64,000 nt of DNA from Legionella gratiana (GTDB taxonomy: Bacteria; Pseudomonadota; Gammaproteobacteria; Legionellales; Legionellaceae), in assembly GCF_001467695.1 (NCBI RefSeq), contig NZ_LNYE01000022.1, positions 645,048 through 709,047 on the forward strand, written 5' to 3'. Positions 18,992 to 28,652 of the stretch are shown here, piece after piece. The translations under genes and the position numbers were made by a program. Position 1 is the stretch's first letter; each line of letters starts with the position of its first letter. The notes under the pieces were generated by a model. That model ran no database searches and was not told the origin of the DNA. It saw only the letters and a list, made by a program, of their open reading frames with translations.

Positions 18992-19958
18992 TATTACCTT
19001 AATTGAAGCTGTTACTCAGGCCTTAGCTTATGAGTTAGCTCACGATGAAAATGTAGTGGTTTTTGGGGAGGATGTAGGCAAAAACGGTGGAGTTTTTCGC
19101 GCAACAGTAGGGTTACAAGAGCGTTTCGGGGAAAAAAGAGTGTTTGATACCCCGCTAGCAGAATCGATGATCGCAGGATTAGCTATTGGAATGTCAATAC
19201 AAGGCCTAAAACCAGTTGCCGAATTTCAATTTATGGGTTTTATTTACCCCGCCATGAACCAAATTATTTCTCATGCTGCTCGTATGCGTAATAGAACACG
19301 GGGACGTCTACACTGCCCTCTCGTTTTTCGTGCTCCTTTTGGTGGTGGAATCAGGGCACCAGAACATCATTCTGAAAGTACTGAAGCATTATTTGCACAT
19401 ATTCCAGGTTTACAGGTGGTCATACCTTCTTCGCCTAAACGCGCCTATGGGTTGCTCTTAGCCGCATTGCGTAATCCTGATCCAGTGATTTTTTTGGAAC
19501 CGAAACGAATTTATCGCCTAGTCAAACAACCTGTCGAAGATAATGGAGAAGCACTTCCCATTGGAAAGTGTTTTACCTTGCAACAAGGTGATGATGTTAC
19601 CTTAATAAGTTGGGGAGCAAGTGTGCATGAAACGCAACAAGCAGCGAAGCAATTAAGAGATGAAGGAGTTTCTTGTGAACTAATTGACGTGGCTACAATT
19701 AAGCCACTAGATATAGAAACAATTCTGGCCTCAGTAGAAAAAACTGGTCGTTGTGTTATTGTTCATGAGGGGGCTAAAACTTGTGGTGTTGGTGCCGAAA
19801 TTTCAGCACTTATTATGGAAAACTCCATGGCTGATTTAATGGCTCCTGTTCAGCGGGTAACTGGATACGATACAGTAATGCCCTATTTTCAGCTGGAAAA
19901 ACAATACATACCTAGTGTTGCACGTATTAAAAACAGTGTTATGAGCATAATGGAGTAA
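18984..19958 (+). CDS. pdhB: pyruvate dehydrogenase E1 beta subunit
   Basis: Transketolase-like beta subunit paired with the preceding gene. 324 residues, usual length. Seen: FGEDVGKNGGVFRATVGLQ near the N-terminus, EFQFMGFIYPAMNQIISHAA, RAPFGGGIRAPEHHSES, and the C-terminal transketolase domain VIVHEGAKTCGVGAEI. Overlaps pdhA by eight bases and lies two bases before the E2 gene, so all three are one operon. Confidence 0.9.
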   Translation: MPDITLIEAVTQALAYELAHDENVVVFGEDVGKNGGVFRATVGLQERFGEKRVFDTPLAESMIAGLAIGMSIQGLKPVAEFQFMGFIYPAMNQIISHAARMRNRTRGRLHCPLVFRAPFGGGIRAPEHHSESTEALFAHIPGLQVVIPSSPKRAYGLLLAALRNPDPVIFLEPKRIYRLVKQPVEDNGEALPIGKCFTLQQGDDVTLISWGASVHETQQAAKQLRDEGVSCELIDVATIKPLDIETILASVEKTGRCVIVHEGAKTCGVGAEISALIMENSMADLMAPVQRVTGYDTVMPYFQLEKQYIPSVARIKNSVMSIME

Positions 19959-19960
19959 TA

Positions 19961-21073
19961 ATGAATATTTTCAATCTACCTGATTTAGGTGAAGGCTTAC
20001 CTGATGCTGAGATTCATGAGTGGTTTGTGAAAGAAGGAGATACTGTAGTCGTAGATCAACCTCTGGTTTCGATGGAAACAGCTAAGGCGGTAGTGGATGT
20101 TCCTTGCCCACAAGCGGGAGTTATAAGTAAGTTATACGGTAACCCCGGCGATATTATTAAAACTGGAGAGCCACTAGTTGCTTTTGCATCGTCTGTTACA
20201 AAAACAGCAGATAAGGGAACAGTAGTTGGCAACCTAGAAGAAAGTAGCGAAATCACTGAGGACACTTTTACTATTGGAGTACAACATGCAACGCAAGCTC
20301 GTATTAAGGCAACTCCTGTTGTAAAGATGCTAGCAAAAAAACTAGGTATTGATTTATCTACTGTAAAAGGCACAGGAGAGTTTGGGATCATCACTAGAGA
20401 TGATGTTCAAGCCCAAGCAGATAAAAACGCGCAAGTTCCAGCAGGTTTTGAACCTCTACGTGGAGTAAGACGTGCGATGCTCAATAGCATGGTGCAGTCA
20501 CATGCCGAAGTAGTCCCCGTAAGCATCTTTGACGAGGCAGATATAAGTGCCTGGAAATCTGGCACTGATATTACCGTTCGTCTGATCAGAGCCCTAATTG
20601 ATGCTACTAAAAATGAACCGGCTTTAAATGCATGGTTTGATACAAAACATGGTGCACGACAATGTTTTAATGAAGTCCATCTTGGTTTAGCAATGGATAA
20701 TGAAGAGGGATTATTTGTTCCTGTCATCCATAATGCTGGAAAACATTCCGATACTGAATTACGTACCATGATTGATGAATTTAAAAAGTCAGTAGGTAAT
20801 CGTGAGATTACAGCAGACAAATTGAAAGGAGCTACGATCACTCTTTCAAATTTTGGAAAATTTGCTGGCCGCTTTGCAAGCCCAATTATTGTGCCACCCA
20901 TGGTTGCCATCTTAGCGGTTGGTAGACTTTACCAAGGAGTTGTTCCTGTCGATGGAAAAATAGAAGCACATAATATTCTTCCCTTATCACTTAGTTTTGA
21001 TCATCGAGCAGTCACAGGAGGCGAAGCAACTCGTTTCTTAGGAGCGGTAATTCAATCGTTACAAAAGGAATAG
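19961..21073 (+). CDS. pdhC: dihydrolipoyl acyltransferase E2 subunit
   Basis: Core acyltransferase of the complex. 370 residues with one lipoyl domain (lipoyl-Lys42 in VSMETAKAVVDVP), a subunit-binding domain at about 105-145 (ATPVVKMLAKKLGID, GTGEFGIITRDDV) and a compact catalytic domain ending in LSFDHRAVTGGEATRFL. The usual DHRxxDG active-site motif has Thr-Gly in place of Asp-Gly; this variant is shared by a subfamily of bacterial E2 proteins. No lipoamide dehydrogenase gene follows, so E3 must be encoded elsewhere. Confidence 0.9.
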   Translation: MNIFNLPDLGEGLPDAEIHEWFVKEGDTVVVDQPLVSMETAKAVVDVPCPQAGVISKLYGNPGDIIKTGEPLVAFASSVTKTADKGTVVGNLEESSEITEDTFTIGVQHATQARIKATPVVKMLAKKLGIDLSTVKGTGEFGIITRDDVQAQADKNAQVPAGFEPLRGVRRAMLNSMVQSHAEVVPVSIFDEADISAWKSGTDITVRLIRALIDATKNEPALNAWFDTKHGARQCFNEVHLGLAMDNEEGLFVPVIHNAGKHSDTELRTMIDEFKKSVGNREITADKLKGATITLSNFGKFAGRFASPIIVPPMVAILAVGRLYQGVVPVDGKIEAHNILPLSLSFDHRAVTGGEATRFLGAVIQSLQKE

Positions 21074-21197
21074 TATCTGTTCAGGGGGTATGCTTGCCTC
21101 TTGCTGAAAGGATGGATTTGAGCACAGATTGCGCCAGAATGAAGCCTTTGAGTGCATCTTGCATTAGGCGTGAACGCTACATGGAATAAATTTATAA

Positions 21198-21220
21198 ATC
21201 CTCTCCTTGAGGGAGAGGAT
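21198..21220. terminator. hairpin between E2 gene and small exported protein gene
   Basis: ATCCTCTCC-TTGAG-GGAGAGGAT is a perfect 9-bp stem with five-base loop between converging genes. It is followed by CTATCTTATT on the plus strand. Probably serves as a terminator for one or both. Confidence 0.6.
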
Positions 21221-21225
21221 CTATC

Positions 21226-21546
21226 TTATTGTTGTTGTGGTGGTTGTTGCGGTGATTGTTGTCCTTCTTTTTGTTGCATTTTATCCTTCATTTTTTCTGC
21301 CAATGCCATCTTACATTGTTGCAGTTGCTCTGGGCTAAAGTTTGTATTTGGCAATGTTTTATTACCTGCTACTACTGGTAAAACGCAATGTTTCATCAAA
21401 TCTTTACCAGCATTTTCTCCTCCTTTAAAGTAACCATTTTGCATACAAGAAATTACAATAGCCTTACAAGCCCCTGCTGCCCAACCAAAAAATGTAATAC
21501 TCATTAATAACGAAAACACACCCATCTTTACCAACAAGTTATTCAT
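21226..21546 (-). CDS. small exported protein with four cysteines, unknown function
   Basis: 106 residues. Seen: N-terminal signal peptide (LLVKMGVFSLLMSITFFGWAAG) with likely cleavage near AAGA, four Cys residues in the mature part (ACKA, SCMQ, KHCV, QQCK) that could form two disulphides, and a Gln/Pro-rich low-complexity tail (GQQSPQQPPQQQ). I do not recognise the family. Short exported proteins of this type are common in Legionella genomes. Confidence 0.65.
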   Translation of the reverse strand: MNNLLVKMGVFSLLMSITFFGWAAGACKAIVISCMQNGYFKGGENAGKDLMKHCVLPVVAGNKTLPNTNFSPEQLQQCKMALAEKMKDKMQQKEGQQSPQQPPQQQ

Positions 21547-21833
21547 ATTTTTATTCCTTTTGTTTAAGATCTGAATCCGATTTTTATTAATAACCCTTAA
21601 AATATAGCATATTATTTATTTCTTTTTGAATTAATGTGTTTTACTAAACTTACTATTTTTCAGTGCTTTTTTATCTTTTTCAAACTCGACTATCTGAAGC
21701 TCAGGTCATAATTGATTGAAAATTAATAGATATTTAATTGTTTGCTATGACATAGAAATACGTTCTATTGGTTAAATTATCACCATAATGCTTAAATAAA
21801 GCATGAATTGGATTGCTGTGGAGTAAATTTGAT

Positions 21834-22583
21834 ATGTCAAAGTATACAAATGAAAGAGATCGTTTTTTGAACGATTTAAATAAAATAATTACTGACTTGC
21901 TTAGTGAGCACGAAAAACTGGCGCATAAAAATGGCAAAAACCATAGGGATCAAACAAGCTTAAATATTGTTACTGATTTAATCGACGCTCTTGCGGATCG
22001 AGTACATAAGCATATTGGGAGTAAACAAGATAGTAAATCGGATTTTATTAGCTTAAAACATGAAGATATCCTGAATGCAGCACAACTAACCCAAGAGAGA
22101 CTGAATGTATGTCGTGGTAAACAAGAGCAATCTAAATTTAATCAAGAGTGCATAAAAATTCCGCTTGTAGAAGAGAGAAATGGGGTTCAAACTCTAAATC
22201 ATTATACAGTTCATCCCGATTTTGTACCGAATAAGATATCGGTACAAAATCCTGTAAAAAAACTTAGTTCAATAGAAGTGTTGTCTGAATTACAAAAGCA
22301 GATCAAAAATAAGAAAATAAATGAAGAGGTATTGGTGCCTTGTATTAAAAAATTTCAACAGGACAGTAACGATATAATAAACGGCTCAAAACAACATTTA
22401 GCTGAGGATAAAGGATTTAGTGCATTTATAAAGAAACTATTTGATGCCTTAGCCAATTTATTTAATAAGCCACCAGAAGAAAAAATTAATAAACAAATTA
22501 CTAATATCATGAAACACGAACTTATGAGTATTAAAGAAAAGAATAAACCAATACAACCTGAACCATATGCCCCTCGCCGTTAA
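21834..22583 (+). CDS. unknown soluble helical protein, 249 aa
   Basis: I start at ATG 21834 (MSKYTNERDRFLNDLNK), with TGGAG about ten bases before it; a TTG seven codons upstream is the alternative. The protein is highly charged and helical, with a Lys/Glu-rich C-terminal third (IKKLFDALANLFNKPPEEK) and a basic end (YAPRR). No signal peptide, membrane segment or catalytic motif. An 18-base palindrome at 22596 follows. Candidate lineage-specific, possibly translocated protein; function unknown. Confidence 0.65.
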   Translation: MSKYTNERDRFLNDLNKIITDLLSEHEKLAHKNGKNHRDQTSLNIVTDLIDALADRVHKHIGSKQDSKSDFISLKHEDILNAAQLTQERLNVCRGKQEQSKFNQECIKIPLVEERNGVQTLNHYTVHPDFVPNKISVQNPVKKLSSIEVLSELQKQIKNKKINEEVLVPCIKKFQQDSNDIINGSKQHLAEDKGFSAFIKKLFDALANLFNKPPEEKINKQITNIMKHELMSIKEKNKPIQPEPYAPRR

Positions 22584-22595
22584 ACAGCTTATCAT

Positions 22596-22613
22596 TCCCG
22601 CCTAGGCGGGAAA
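22596..22613. terminator. palindromic terminator
   Basis: TTCCCGCCTAGGCGGGAA is a perfect 18-base palindrome just downstream of the 21834-22583 gene, followed by AGTCTTATC. A GC-rich hairpin in this AT-rich setting is most simply a terminator. Confidence 0.55.
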
Positions 22614-22677
22614 GTCTTATCAAACTGTGGGCTCACATCATCTTATGACATTCTCGAAATCAATAATAACGTATGCC

Positions 22678-22703
22678 TTTTATGTCTAACTCACATTAAT
22701 TAT
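22678..22703. repeat. half-copy of the 8-bp-duplication mobile element
   Basis: TTTTATGTCTAACTCACA (22678-22695) matches the right terminal inverted repeat of the elements at 38428, 49847 and 57134, and is followed by TTAATTAT, which fits their AT-rich flanking 8-mer. No matching left end is visible, so this is a truncated or decayed copy. The stop codon of the 22696-24141 gene lies in the flanking 8-mer. Confidence 0.5.
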
Positions 22704-24141
22704 TTTTTCTCATCCCAAAACTCATTGAAAATCCTGTTTGCAATCCATGCTCCATGTTTTTTGCTGGCAGCTCTGATTTAGGTTTTGAAAATAAAGTACC
22801 GCTATGGAGGGGAGGCTGTTCTGTATGTATAGGGGATTTATCGTGATGCCATTCAAGCATAAGTAAGCTATGAGGTCCTCCATTCACTAACTCATTACTA
22901 TTTTCATTGCCACCTACACATTCCTGAACTTTCCTTACTGTATAACGGCATAAGTCCCATGCATAAAGCGGCGTATTGAGTAAAACTAACATACCTGCTT
23001 TAGCAACTAAACTTAAAGTCACTCCTGTTAGAGCTAAACCAGAAACAGTATAATCTGCTAACTTAACCAATATTGCAGCTCCAAGAATGAAAGGCGAGGC
23101 AACAATTTGTAAGGGCCTTAAAATTACGGAGAGCAATTTATTTCCTTCAATCTCAGCTAATGGCTTGGTAATCGCATGATACAAAGCAAGAGAAATTAAT
23201 TTCAATCGAGCAAAATCACTAAGAGGAGCACTGTTTTTAATTAACTGTATGTATTGGTCATGTGTTTCCTTCTTTAATGATTCAGTGAATCGCTTCCTTA
23301 TTTGCTCCATGTTCGCTTCTTGATTAGGTGCGAAGGGATTGATATGCTGTTGAAATAAAACTTGAATCTTCGCTTCTACTTCTTCGTTAATCAGCAGGTC
23401 AAATAAATCATCATCACTCATTTCCAAAACTTGCTCAGCCCGTTGCTCTTTCTGATTAGCCTGTAGACGCTCAGCTACTTGGGCTCTAATACTTTTCAAA
23501 AATGCTATTTTATATTCTTCAAAATTAGGTTCTAAATAATCATTTACTTCTTTAGTATATTGATTATTTGTTAAGGTGTTTAACGTAAAATTAATAAGTC
23601 CATTAGCGACTCTTAATACAATTGACGAAAGAACTATTCCAATTACACTAATGATAACAGCCGCAACTACAACTATAGAAAGAGCCCAATAGGCTGCTTT
23701 TGCTAAAAAGCGAACGGGTTGATAATAACGTTCCAAAGACTCTTCCATAGGCTTCATTAGGTGATCAAAATATTCAACAAAATTATTAAAACCATCCTTG
23801 GGTTTTTTGGTCGTATTTTTAAGGAGATATTTTTGATTAATCCGATTTAAGATTTTAAAAGGTTCTGCTGTAAGTTCTAATTCCTTCTGCTCCAAATAAC
23901 TGTTTAACCGAGAATCAATTGCTGAAAACTGCTTATCGGGATGTAAGAGTACAGAAAACGCTTTATACAATGGTGTTATATCTGCTGGGTTAATCTCCCG
24001 ATATGCATCATCAATATGCTTAGTGAGCAGAACAATGACTTGATCCTTACTTAAAGGATTTTCTCTTGGTGTATCTAATAAGTCTTTAACGATTTTTTCT
24101 GCTGTTGTACGAGCTACTTCCTTAGGATTTTTACTCATCAT
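22696..24141 (-). CDS. membrane protein with J-domain-like N-terminus, possible effector
   Basis: About 481 residues starting at one of two adjacent ATG codons (24141 or 24138); a GTG at 24150 is the alternative. Residues about 45-115 resemble a J domain: helix II LYKAFSVLLHPDK with the HPD tripeptide, then TAEPFKILNRINQKYL as helix III. Then a long hydrophobic segment (AYWALSIVVVAAVIISVIGI), a charged coiled region, and a second hydrophobic block (FILGAAILVKLADYTVSGLA, AKAGMLVLLNTPLYAW). J domain plus membrane anchor suggests recruitment of an Hsp70, perhaps the host's. Function is inference. Confidence 0.7.
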   Translation of the reverse strand: MMSKNPKEVARTTAEKIVKDLLDTPRENPLSKDQVIVLLTKHIDDAYREINPADITPLYKAFSVLLHPDKQFSAIDSRLNSYLEQKELELTAEPFKILNRINQKYLLKNTTKKPKDGFNNFVEYFDHLMKPMEESLERYYQPVRFLAKAAYWALSIVVVAAVIISVIGIVLSSIVLRVANGLINFTLNTLTNNQYTKEVNDYLEPNFEEYKIAFLKSIRAQVAERLQANQKEQRAEQVLEMSDDDLFDLLINEEVEAKIQVLFQQHINPFAPNQEANMEQIRKRFTESLKKETHDQYIQLIKNSAPLSDFARLKLISLALYHAITKPLAEIEGNKLLSVILRPLQIVASPFILGAAILVKLADYTVSGLALTGVTLSLVAKAGMLVLLNTPLYAWDLCRYTVRKVQECVGGNENSNELVNGGPHSLLMLEWHHDKSPIHTEQPPLHSGTLFSKPKSELPAKNMEHGLQTGFSMSFGMRKNN

Positions 24142-24292
24142 AAATCTCACATCAACGTGGTCATTGTATAAAATAAGTGAATAGTATCATATAAATCAAA
24201 ACCTAGACATTGAAATTGACTATTTGATTAAAAATTGATGAGTTAATCAATGAAAGATGTTCACAGCAAACCCAAACGATACGAGGTTGATG

Positions 24293-25111
24293 CTATGCTT
24301 GTGCAAGTTTATTCAGTACTGCCGCTAATCGACACCCAGCATATACAACCTGCTTTTGTACTAACATTTGAGCATTTGTTTGATAGTGCTCACTTGGACT
24401 TTCTTTAGGATTAAGCTGATATACATTTTTCAAAGCAAGTTTATGCGACATTTTCGCCCATTTTTTAGGTTCTACTTGGGTACTAATACCGGAACAAGGA
24501 AGCTTTTGCTCTAAATCCCGCGCTGTCTTCTTCACTTGTTTTGCATCATATTTTCCCAGAAAAAAGCCCGCACCATTATCCCAGTACTTATGTAAATTAT
24601 TGCCCACAGGATTCAAACCTAAAGGAAATAAATTACCTCCTAAATCACCCTTAGGAAGTTCTGCACTCACGCGAGTTACTGCGTGCAAGGGTTGATGGAT
24701 ATCGCCAATAATGTGAATGAGCATACGTAAAGCAAGCCGTTTTTCTGATGGATTTGTTCTTTTAGATGAAAATACATGCATTGCCTGCTTAATTGCCCAT
24801 ACTGCATTGGTACTCTCAATAGGAGGCAAACTAATCTCATCGATGCTAAAAGGAATATCAATATAATGCATTACATCATACCAATAAACCTCTCTAAATC
24901 TAATTTCATCCATCCAAGTCGAAGAACTGACAAAACTTGAATTAGGTGTATTATGGGTTCGTGAACGAAGATATTTATGACACATAGTTTTAGCTTTAGG
25001 GGATAAATTATCATAAGCAATTTGGGCCACTACCTTGTGGCCTGCTGCATTCCAAGCATAGCAATGAAGTACCCAAAAGCAACAAACAAGTGCATAAATA
25101 ATTCGCGTCAT
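24293..25111 (-). CDS. S1/P1-type zinc nuclease, exported
   Basis: Single-strand nuclease/phosphodiesterase of the phospholipase C/P1 family. I use the ATG at 25111, two bases after the tolB stop. Signal peptide MTRIIYALVCCFWVLHCYA precedes WNAAGHKVVA, whose Trp is the N-terminal zinc ligand after cleavage. Other ligands: TWMDEIR, MHYIDIP, HIIGDIHQPLHA, and NLHKYWDNG. All expected metal residues are present, so it should be active in the periplasm or outside the cell. It occupies the position after tolB where pal usually lies. Confidence 0.9.
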   Translation of the reverse strand: MTRIIYALVCCFWVLHCYAWNAAGHKVVAQIAYDNLSPKAKTMCHKYLRSRTHNTPNSSFVSSSTWMDEIRFREVYWYDVMHYIDIPFSIDEISLPPIESTNAVWAIKQAMHVFSSKRTNPSEKRLALRMLIHIIGDIHQPLHAVTRVSAELPKGDLGGNLFPLGLNPVGNNLHKYWDNGAGFFLGKYDAKQVKKTARDLEQKLPCSGISTQVEPKKWAKMSHKLALKNVYQLNPKESPSEHYQTNAQMLVQKQVVYAGCRLAAVLNKLAQA

Positions 25112-25113
25112 GA

Positions 25114-26373
25114 TTAGCCTAAATAGGGAGACCAAGCAGGCTCTTGCACATCTCCTTCACGTGCAGGAAGCCTCATTTTTATTCTACCGTCAAGAGAAAC
25201 GATACCCAGTACACCTTTATCTTGATTATGAGTCGCATAGAGAATTAAACGACCGTTTGGAGCAACAGACGGAGATTCATCACGACCCGAGGAAGTCAAG
25301 CTAAGAATAGGTCCACCGGTAGCATTTTGCAATCCTATATTAAATTGCCTATCATCACGGTGCAACATCACGATATTTTTCATATCAGGGGTATAAGAGG
25401 CACGTGCATTATAATTTCCTTCGAAAGTTACGCGAGCCACCGCACCCGTTGCTAAAGATAAACGATAAATTTGCGGTGAGCCACCTCTACCTGAAGTAAA
25501 TAGTATACTTTTCCCATCAGGGGCATAACGAGGTTCAGTATCAATAGCATCCCCAAAAGTTAATTGCTTCATAGTACCACTATGGATGTCAACACTGTAT
25601 ATTTTGGGTGTTCCACTTTTAGATAAAACTACAGCTAATTGATTTCCATCGGGTGACCATGCAGGGGCTCCATTAATTCCTGGGAAACTTGTGATCAAAC
25701 GTCTTTGTCCTGTTTCCACTGAAACTGTAAAAATTTGTGCTCGTTTTTTCTCAAAAGAAACATAAGAAATTGATTTGCCATCAGGGGACCAAGCCGGAGA
25801 CATAATTGGATCCCCTGAAATCAATAAACTTTGTGGATTATACCCATCTGCATCAGCAACTTCTAGAGAATAACGAGTAAGTTTTGGAGTTCTTTGTACG
25901 GAGATATATGCAATACGCGTAGAAAATATTCCTCTTTCCCCAGTTAATTTTTGATATACTTCATCACTGATGTGATGCGCTAGTGGCCTAATTTGGTTTG
26001 CATTAATTTGATAGGATTTGGTCAGTAAAGTTACTCCTTTGGCTACCGCATCAGTTAAGGTGAAACTCACTTCATAATGATTTCCTACTTGACTGACTCG
26101 TCCAGTTACAACACTATCGGCCCCCAACTGTCGTAAAGTACTCACTGATGATTGGCCATTAGGACCTTGAGGACCAGAAACAATCCTAAATTGTCCCGAT
26201 AAATTTAAATCATTTTCAATAATCTGCCCAATTTCTTGAGCGGTACTGTTCTCTCCAAAAGAATTAATAGCAATAGGCAAAGCTGAGTTAATGCCTTGAG
26301 TTAACTCTAGATCAAGAGCAAAAACTTGCTGCATAAAAAGCAGCAAAAACGATATAATAATTCGATTAATCAC
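25114..26373 (-). CDS. tolB: Tol-Pal system beta-propeller protein TolB
   Basis: Periplasmic protein of the Tol-Pal envelope system. 419 residues. Seen: signal peptide ([15 protein letters not shown]), N-terminal alpha/beta domain, then six-bladed propeller repeats of the type [18 protein letters not shown] and [18 protein letters not shown]. Five bases after tolA; the nuclease gene follows after two bases instead of pal. Confidence 0.96.
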   Translation of the reverse strand: MINRIIISFLLLFMQQVFALDLELTQGINSALPIAINSFGENSTAQEIGQIIENDLNLSGQFRIVSGPQGPNGQSSVSTLRQLGADSVVTGRVSQVGNHYEVSFTLTDAVAKGVTLLTKSYQINANQIRPLAHHISDEVYQKLTGERGIFSTRIAYISVQRTPKLTRYSLEVADADGYNPQSLLISGDPIMSPAWSPDGKSISYVSFEKKRAQIFTVSVETGQRRLITSFPGINGAPAWSPDGNQLAVVLSKSGTPKIYSVDIHSGTMKQLTFGDAIDTEPRYAPDGKSILFTSGRGGSPQIYRLSLATGAVARVTFEGNYNARASYTPDMKNIVMLHRDDRQFNIGLQNATGGPILSLTSSGRDESPSVAPNGRLILYATHNQDKGVLGIVSLDGRIKMRLPAREGDVQEPAWSPYLG

Positions 26374-26378
26374 GAGTT

Positions 26379-27377
26379 TTACCCCCTAACTTGTTCAGGA
26401 CGAACGGTTAAACTTATATCACGAAACAGATTAAATGTGTCAGGATCTGTAGGCACAGGTAGCGGTGATGCTTTATAAATGGCCGTTTGTGCTGATCGAT
26501 CAAGAAGAGGATCACCGCTACTGCGCATTAAAGTAACCTCTAATACCATCCCATCAGGCGCAAGGCGGATCCTAAATTGACTTGATAAGCTGCTGTCAAC
26601 ATTTTCAGGCAAGATCCAATTCCTGCCTATAGCATTTACAATAAGTGCTTTATATTTATCAACCTCTCCTGCTATACGAGCCTGCCTTTCCGCATTTTGT
26701 GCTGCTTGAGCTTGTTTTGCGGCTGCAGCTGCTTCTGCTTGCTTTTTTCTCTCCATTTCTGCTTTTGCAAGCTCAGCTTTTTCTCTTTCAGCTTTTTCTC
26801 TTTCAGCTTTTTCTTTTTCAGCCCTTTCTTTTTCAACCATTTTCTTTTTATTAAGTTCAGCAAGTTTTTTCGCTTCCAACTGCTGCTGTTTTACTAATTC
26901 TTCTTTTTGTTTTTTTAATTCATCAATACGTTTTGCTTCTAGTGCTTTTTGTTCAGCTAACTGTTTTAAGCGCTTTTTTTCTTCCTCTGCCTGCTTTTTT
27001 CGTGCAATGGCAATCTTATTTGCTTCTTCTTTAAGACGGGCCAATTGCTGTTGTTCTTTGATTCGCTGCTGTCGAGCAGCCTCGGCCTGACGCTTGAGTT
27101 CATTTTGTCTATTGACTTCGGCTCTCTTTTGTTGTTCACGTTCCTGTTTTAAGCGATTTACAGTTTCCATGACTTGTTTATTGTCAACGCTTACTGCTTT
27201 GACAACCTCATTTTTTGGTGTCGCCGCAATAGGTTGTTCAATACCAGGTGTATTTTTAGTTTCAGCGGTTAAGACAGGTCGTTGGCTTGAATTATCGGTT
27301 AAAAGCATCACGATTAAAAAAAGGTGTACACCAACTGCTGCAAAAAAAGCGTTACGGTAACTGGAATTGCTTATCAT
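26379..27377 (-). CDS. tolA: TolA envelope-spanning protein
   Basis: Links the TolQR motor to TolB/Pal. 332 residues. Seen: N-terminal membrane anchor ([20 protein letters not shown]), a very long Lys/Glu/Ala helical domain at about 70-235 with repeated [11 protein letters not shown] units, and a C-terminal domain with [15 protein letters not shown] and the [17 protein letters not shown] region. It overlaps tolR by four bases. The repeated interior yields spurious ORFs on the other strand. Confidence 0.94.
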   Translation of the reverse strand: MISNSSYRNAFFAAVGVHLFLIVMLLTDNSSQRPVLTAETKNTPGIEQPIAATPKNEVVKAVSVDNKQVMETVNRLKQEREQQKRAEVNRQNELKRQAEAARQQRIKEQQQLARLKEEANKIAIARKKQAEEEKKRLKQLAEQKALEAKRIDELKKQKEELVKQQQLEAKKLAELNKKKMVEKERAEKEKAEREKAEREKAELAKAEMERKKQAEAAAAAKQAQAAQNAERQARIAGEVDKYKALIVNAIGRNWILPENVDSSLSSQFRIRLAPDGMVLEVTLMRSSGDPLLDRSAQTAIYKASPLPVPTDPDTFNLFRDISLTVRPEQVRG

Positions 27378-27832
27378 GCTTGACCCTCTGATTTCTCTGA
27401 CTCTGAATCAGTCAACAAGCCTACTTGTTCCGCTCCTGCTTGCTTAAGTAATGCCATTGCTTGAACAACTTTACCGTATGCAACTCCTTGATCTCCCTTT
27501 ACTAAAACATTAAGTTTCTGGGCTGATTGTTTTGCTAACTCTAATTCTGCAGCAACACGAACAACTAAAGCTTGTGCTTCTATAGGTTCCGCAGGCGTAC
27601 TGCTGATATTAAGGAAATAGGAACCTTGTTGATTTACTGAAACGATAATTGGCTCCCTATCAGTAGGTGTTAAAGTTTGGCTGGCTGCTTTAGGTAAATC
27701 AACTGTAACTCCTTGACTCAACATTGGTGCCGTAATCATAAAGATAACCAATAAAACCAACATCACATCAATATAGGGTACAACGTTAATTTCTGATATG
27801 GGACGATCACGCTTTGTTTTTGTTCTGATCAT
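27374..27832 (-). CDS. tolR: Tol-Pal motor subunit TolR
   Basis: ExbD-family proton-channel partner of TolQ. 152 residues. Seen: INVVPYIDVMLVLLVIFMIT, the single membrane segment carrying the essential Asp, followed by a periplasmic domain (QGVTVDLPKAAS) and an acid-rich end. Two bases from tolQ and overlapping tolA by four. Confidence 0.96.
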   Translation of the reverse strand: MIRTKTKRDRPISEINVVPYIDVMLVLLVIFMITAPMLSQGVTVDLPKAASQTLTPTDREPIIVSVNQQGSYFLNISSTPAEPIEAQALVVRVAAELELAKQSAQKLNVLVKGDQGVAYGKVVQAMALLKQAGAEQVGLLTDSESEKSEGQA

Positions 27833-27834
27833 TT

Positions 27835-28509
27835 TTATCCTCTTACAGTGTCACTACTTTGTTGCTCTATAAGCGATATCAATTCTTCCTGAAATAAATC
27901 AAATCGATTTAATAAATCATTGGCACGAGTTGTATAGCGGTTATATGCAATAACAGCAGGTATTGCAGTAAAAAGACCTAAAGCCGTAGCTACAAGTGCT
28001 TCAGAAATACCTGGGGCTACCATAGCAATAGTAGCTTGTTGCGCATGGCCTAATGCCTGAAAAGAGGTCATTATACCCCAAACTGTACCAAATAGTCCTA
28101 CGTAGGGTGCAATAGAACCAACTGACGCAAAAAAAGGTAAATGTTTTTCTAGTTTTTCTGCTTCTTTAGCGTGAGTAATTTGCATCACTCTTTGTATAGG
28201 CTCAATAATTACGTTCCCCTGCCTACGAGCACGTATAAACTCTTTAAAACCTGAATGAAAAATAGCCGCCATTCCCTGTCTTTCATCTGAATTACTATCA
28301 ATATCAGCATAAAGCCTGCTTAAGTCACCACTTTCCCAAAATTTTCGGTTAAACGTATCGGTAAGCTGCTTTTTCTGGTTAAAAAACCATGCTCTTTGAA
28401 ATATTAATGTCCATGAAGTAATGGATGCAGCGGTCAGCAATAACATAACAGTCTTGACAACTAAACCGGCTTGCATAAAGTACATTAATACATTTGCTTG
28501 ATTACTCAT
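27835..28509 (-). CDS. tolQ: Tol-Pal motor subunit TolQ
   Basis: MotA/ExbB-family channel protein. 224 residues. Seen: first membrane segment (AGLVVKTVMLLLTAASITSW), large cytoplasmic loop, and the conserved double membrane hairpin (SVGSIAPYVGLFGTVWGIM, GISEALVATALGLFTAIPAV). A 143-base gap separates it from ybgC, so a separate promoter is possible. Confidence 0.97.
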   Translation of the reverse strand: MSNQANVLMYFMQAGLVVKTVMLLLTAASITSWTLIFQRAWFFNQKKQLTDTFNRKFWESGDLSRLYADIDSNSDERQGMAAIFHSGFKEFIRARRQGNVIIEPIQRVMQITHAKEAEKLEKHLPFFASVGSIAPYVGLFGTVWGIMTSFQALGHAQQATIAMVAPGISEALVATALGLFTAIPAVIAYNRYTTRANDLLNRFDLFQEELISLIEQQSSDTVRG

Positions 28510-28652
28510 TTATCATCTCCAGTACCAAGATCTTTTTACTTTTACCTCTATAATTTCCATCTCTTTGATAAAAAGTAGGGTGGAAATCAATTCCAAGATA
28601 TACTTTTGAATTTTATTGTCTTTTACTCAACCTAAAATTTATGAAAACCTGT

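Noticed and set aside
20056..20910. Two minus-strand ORFs inside the E2 gene
   Set aside because: Antisense to conserved lipoyl and catalytic domains; no ribosome site or family signature.
26645..26897. Short Leu/Phe- and Lys-rich ORFs on both strands
   Set aside because: They are frame shadows of the TolA Lys/Glu/Ala repeat region.
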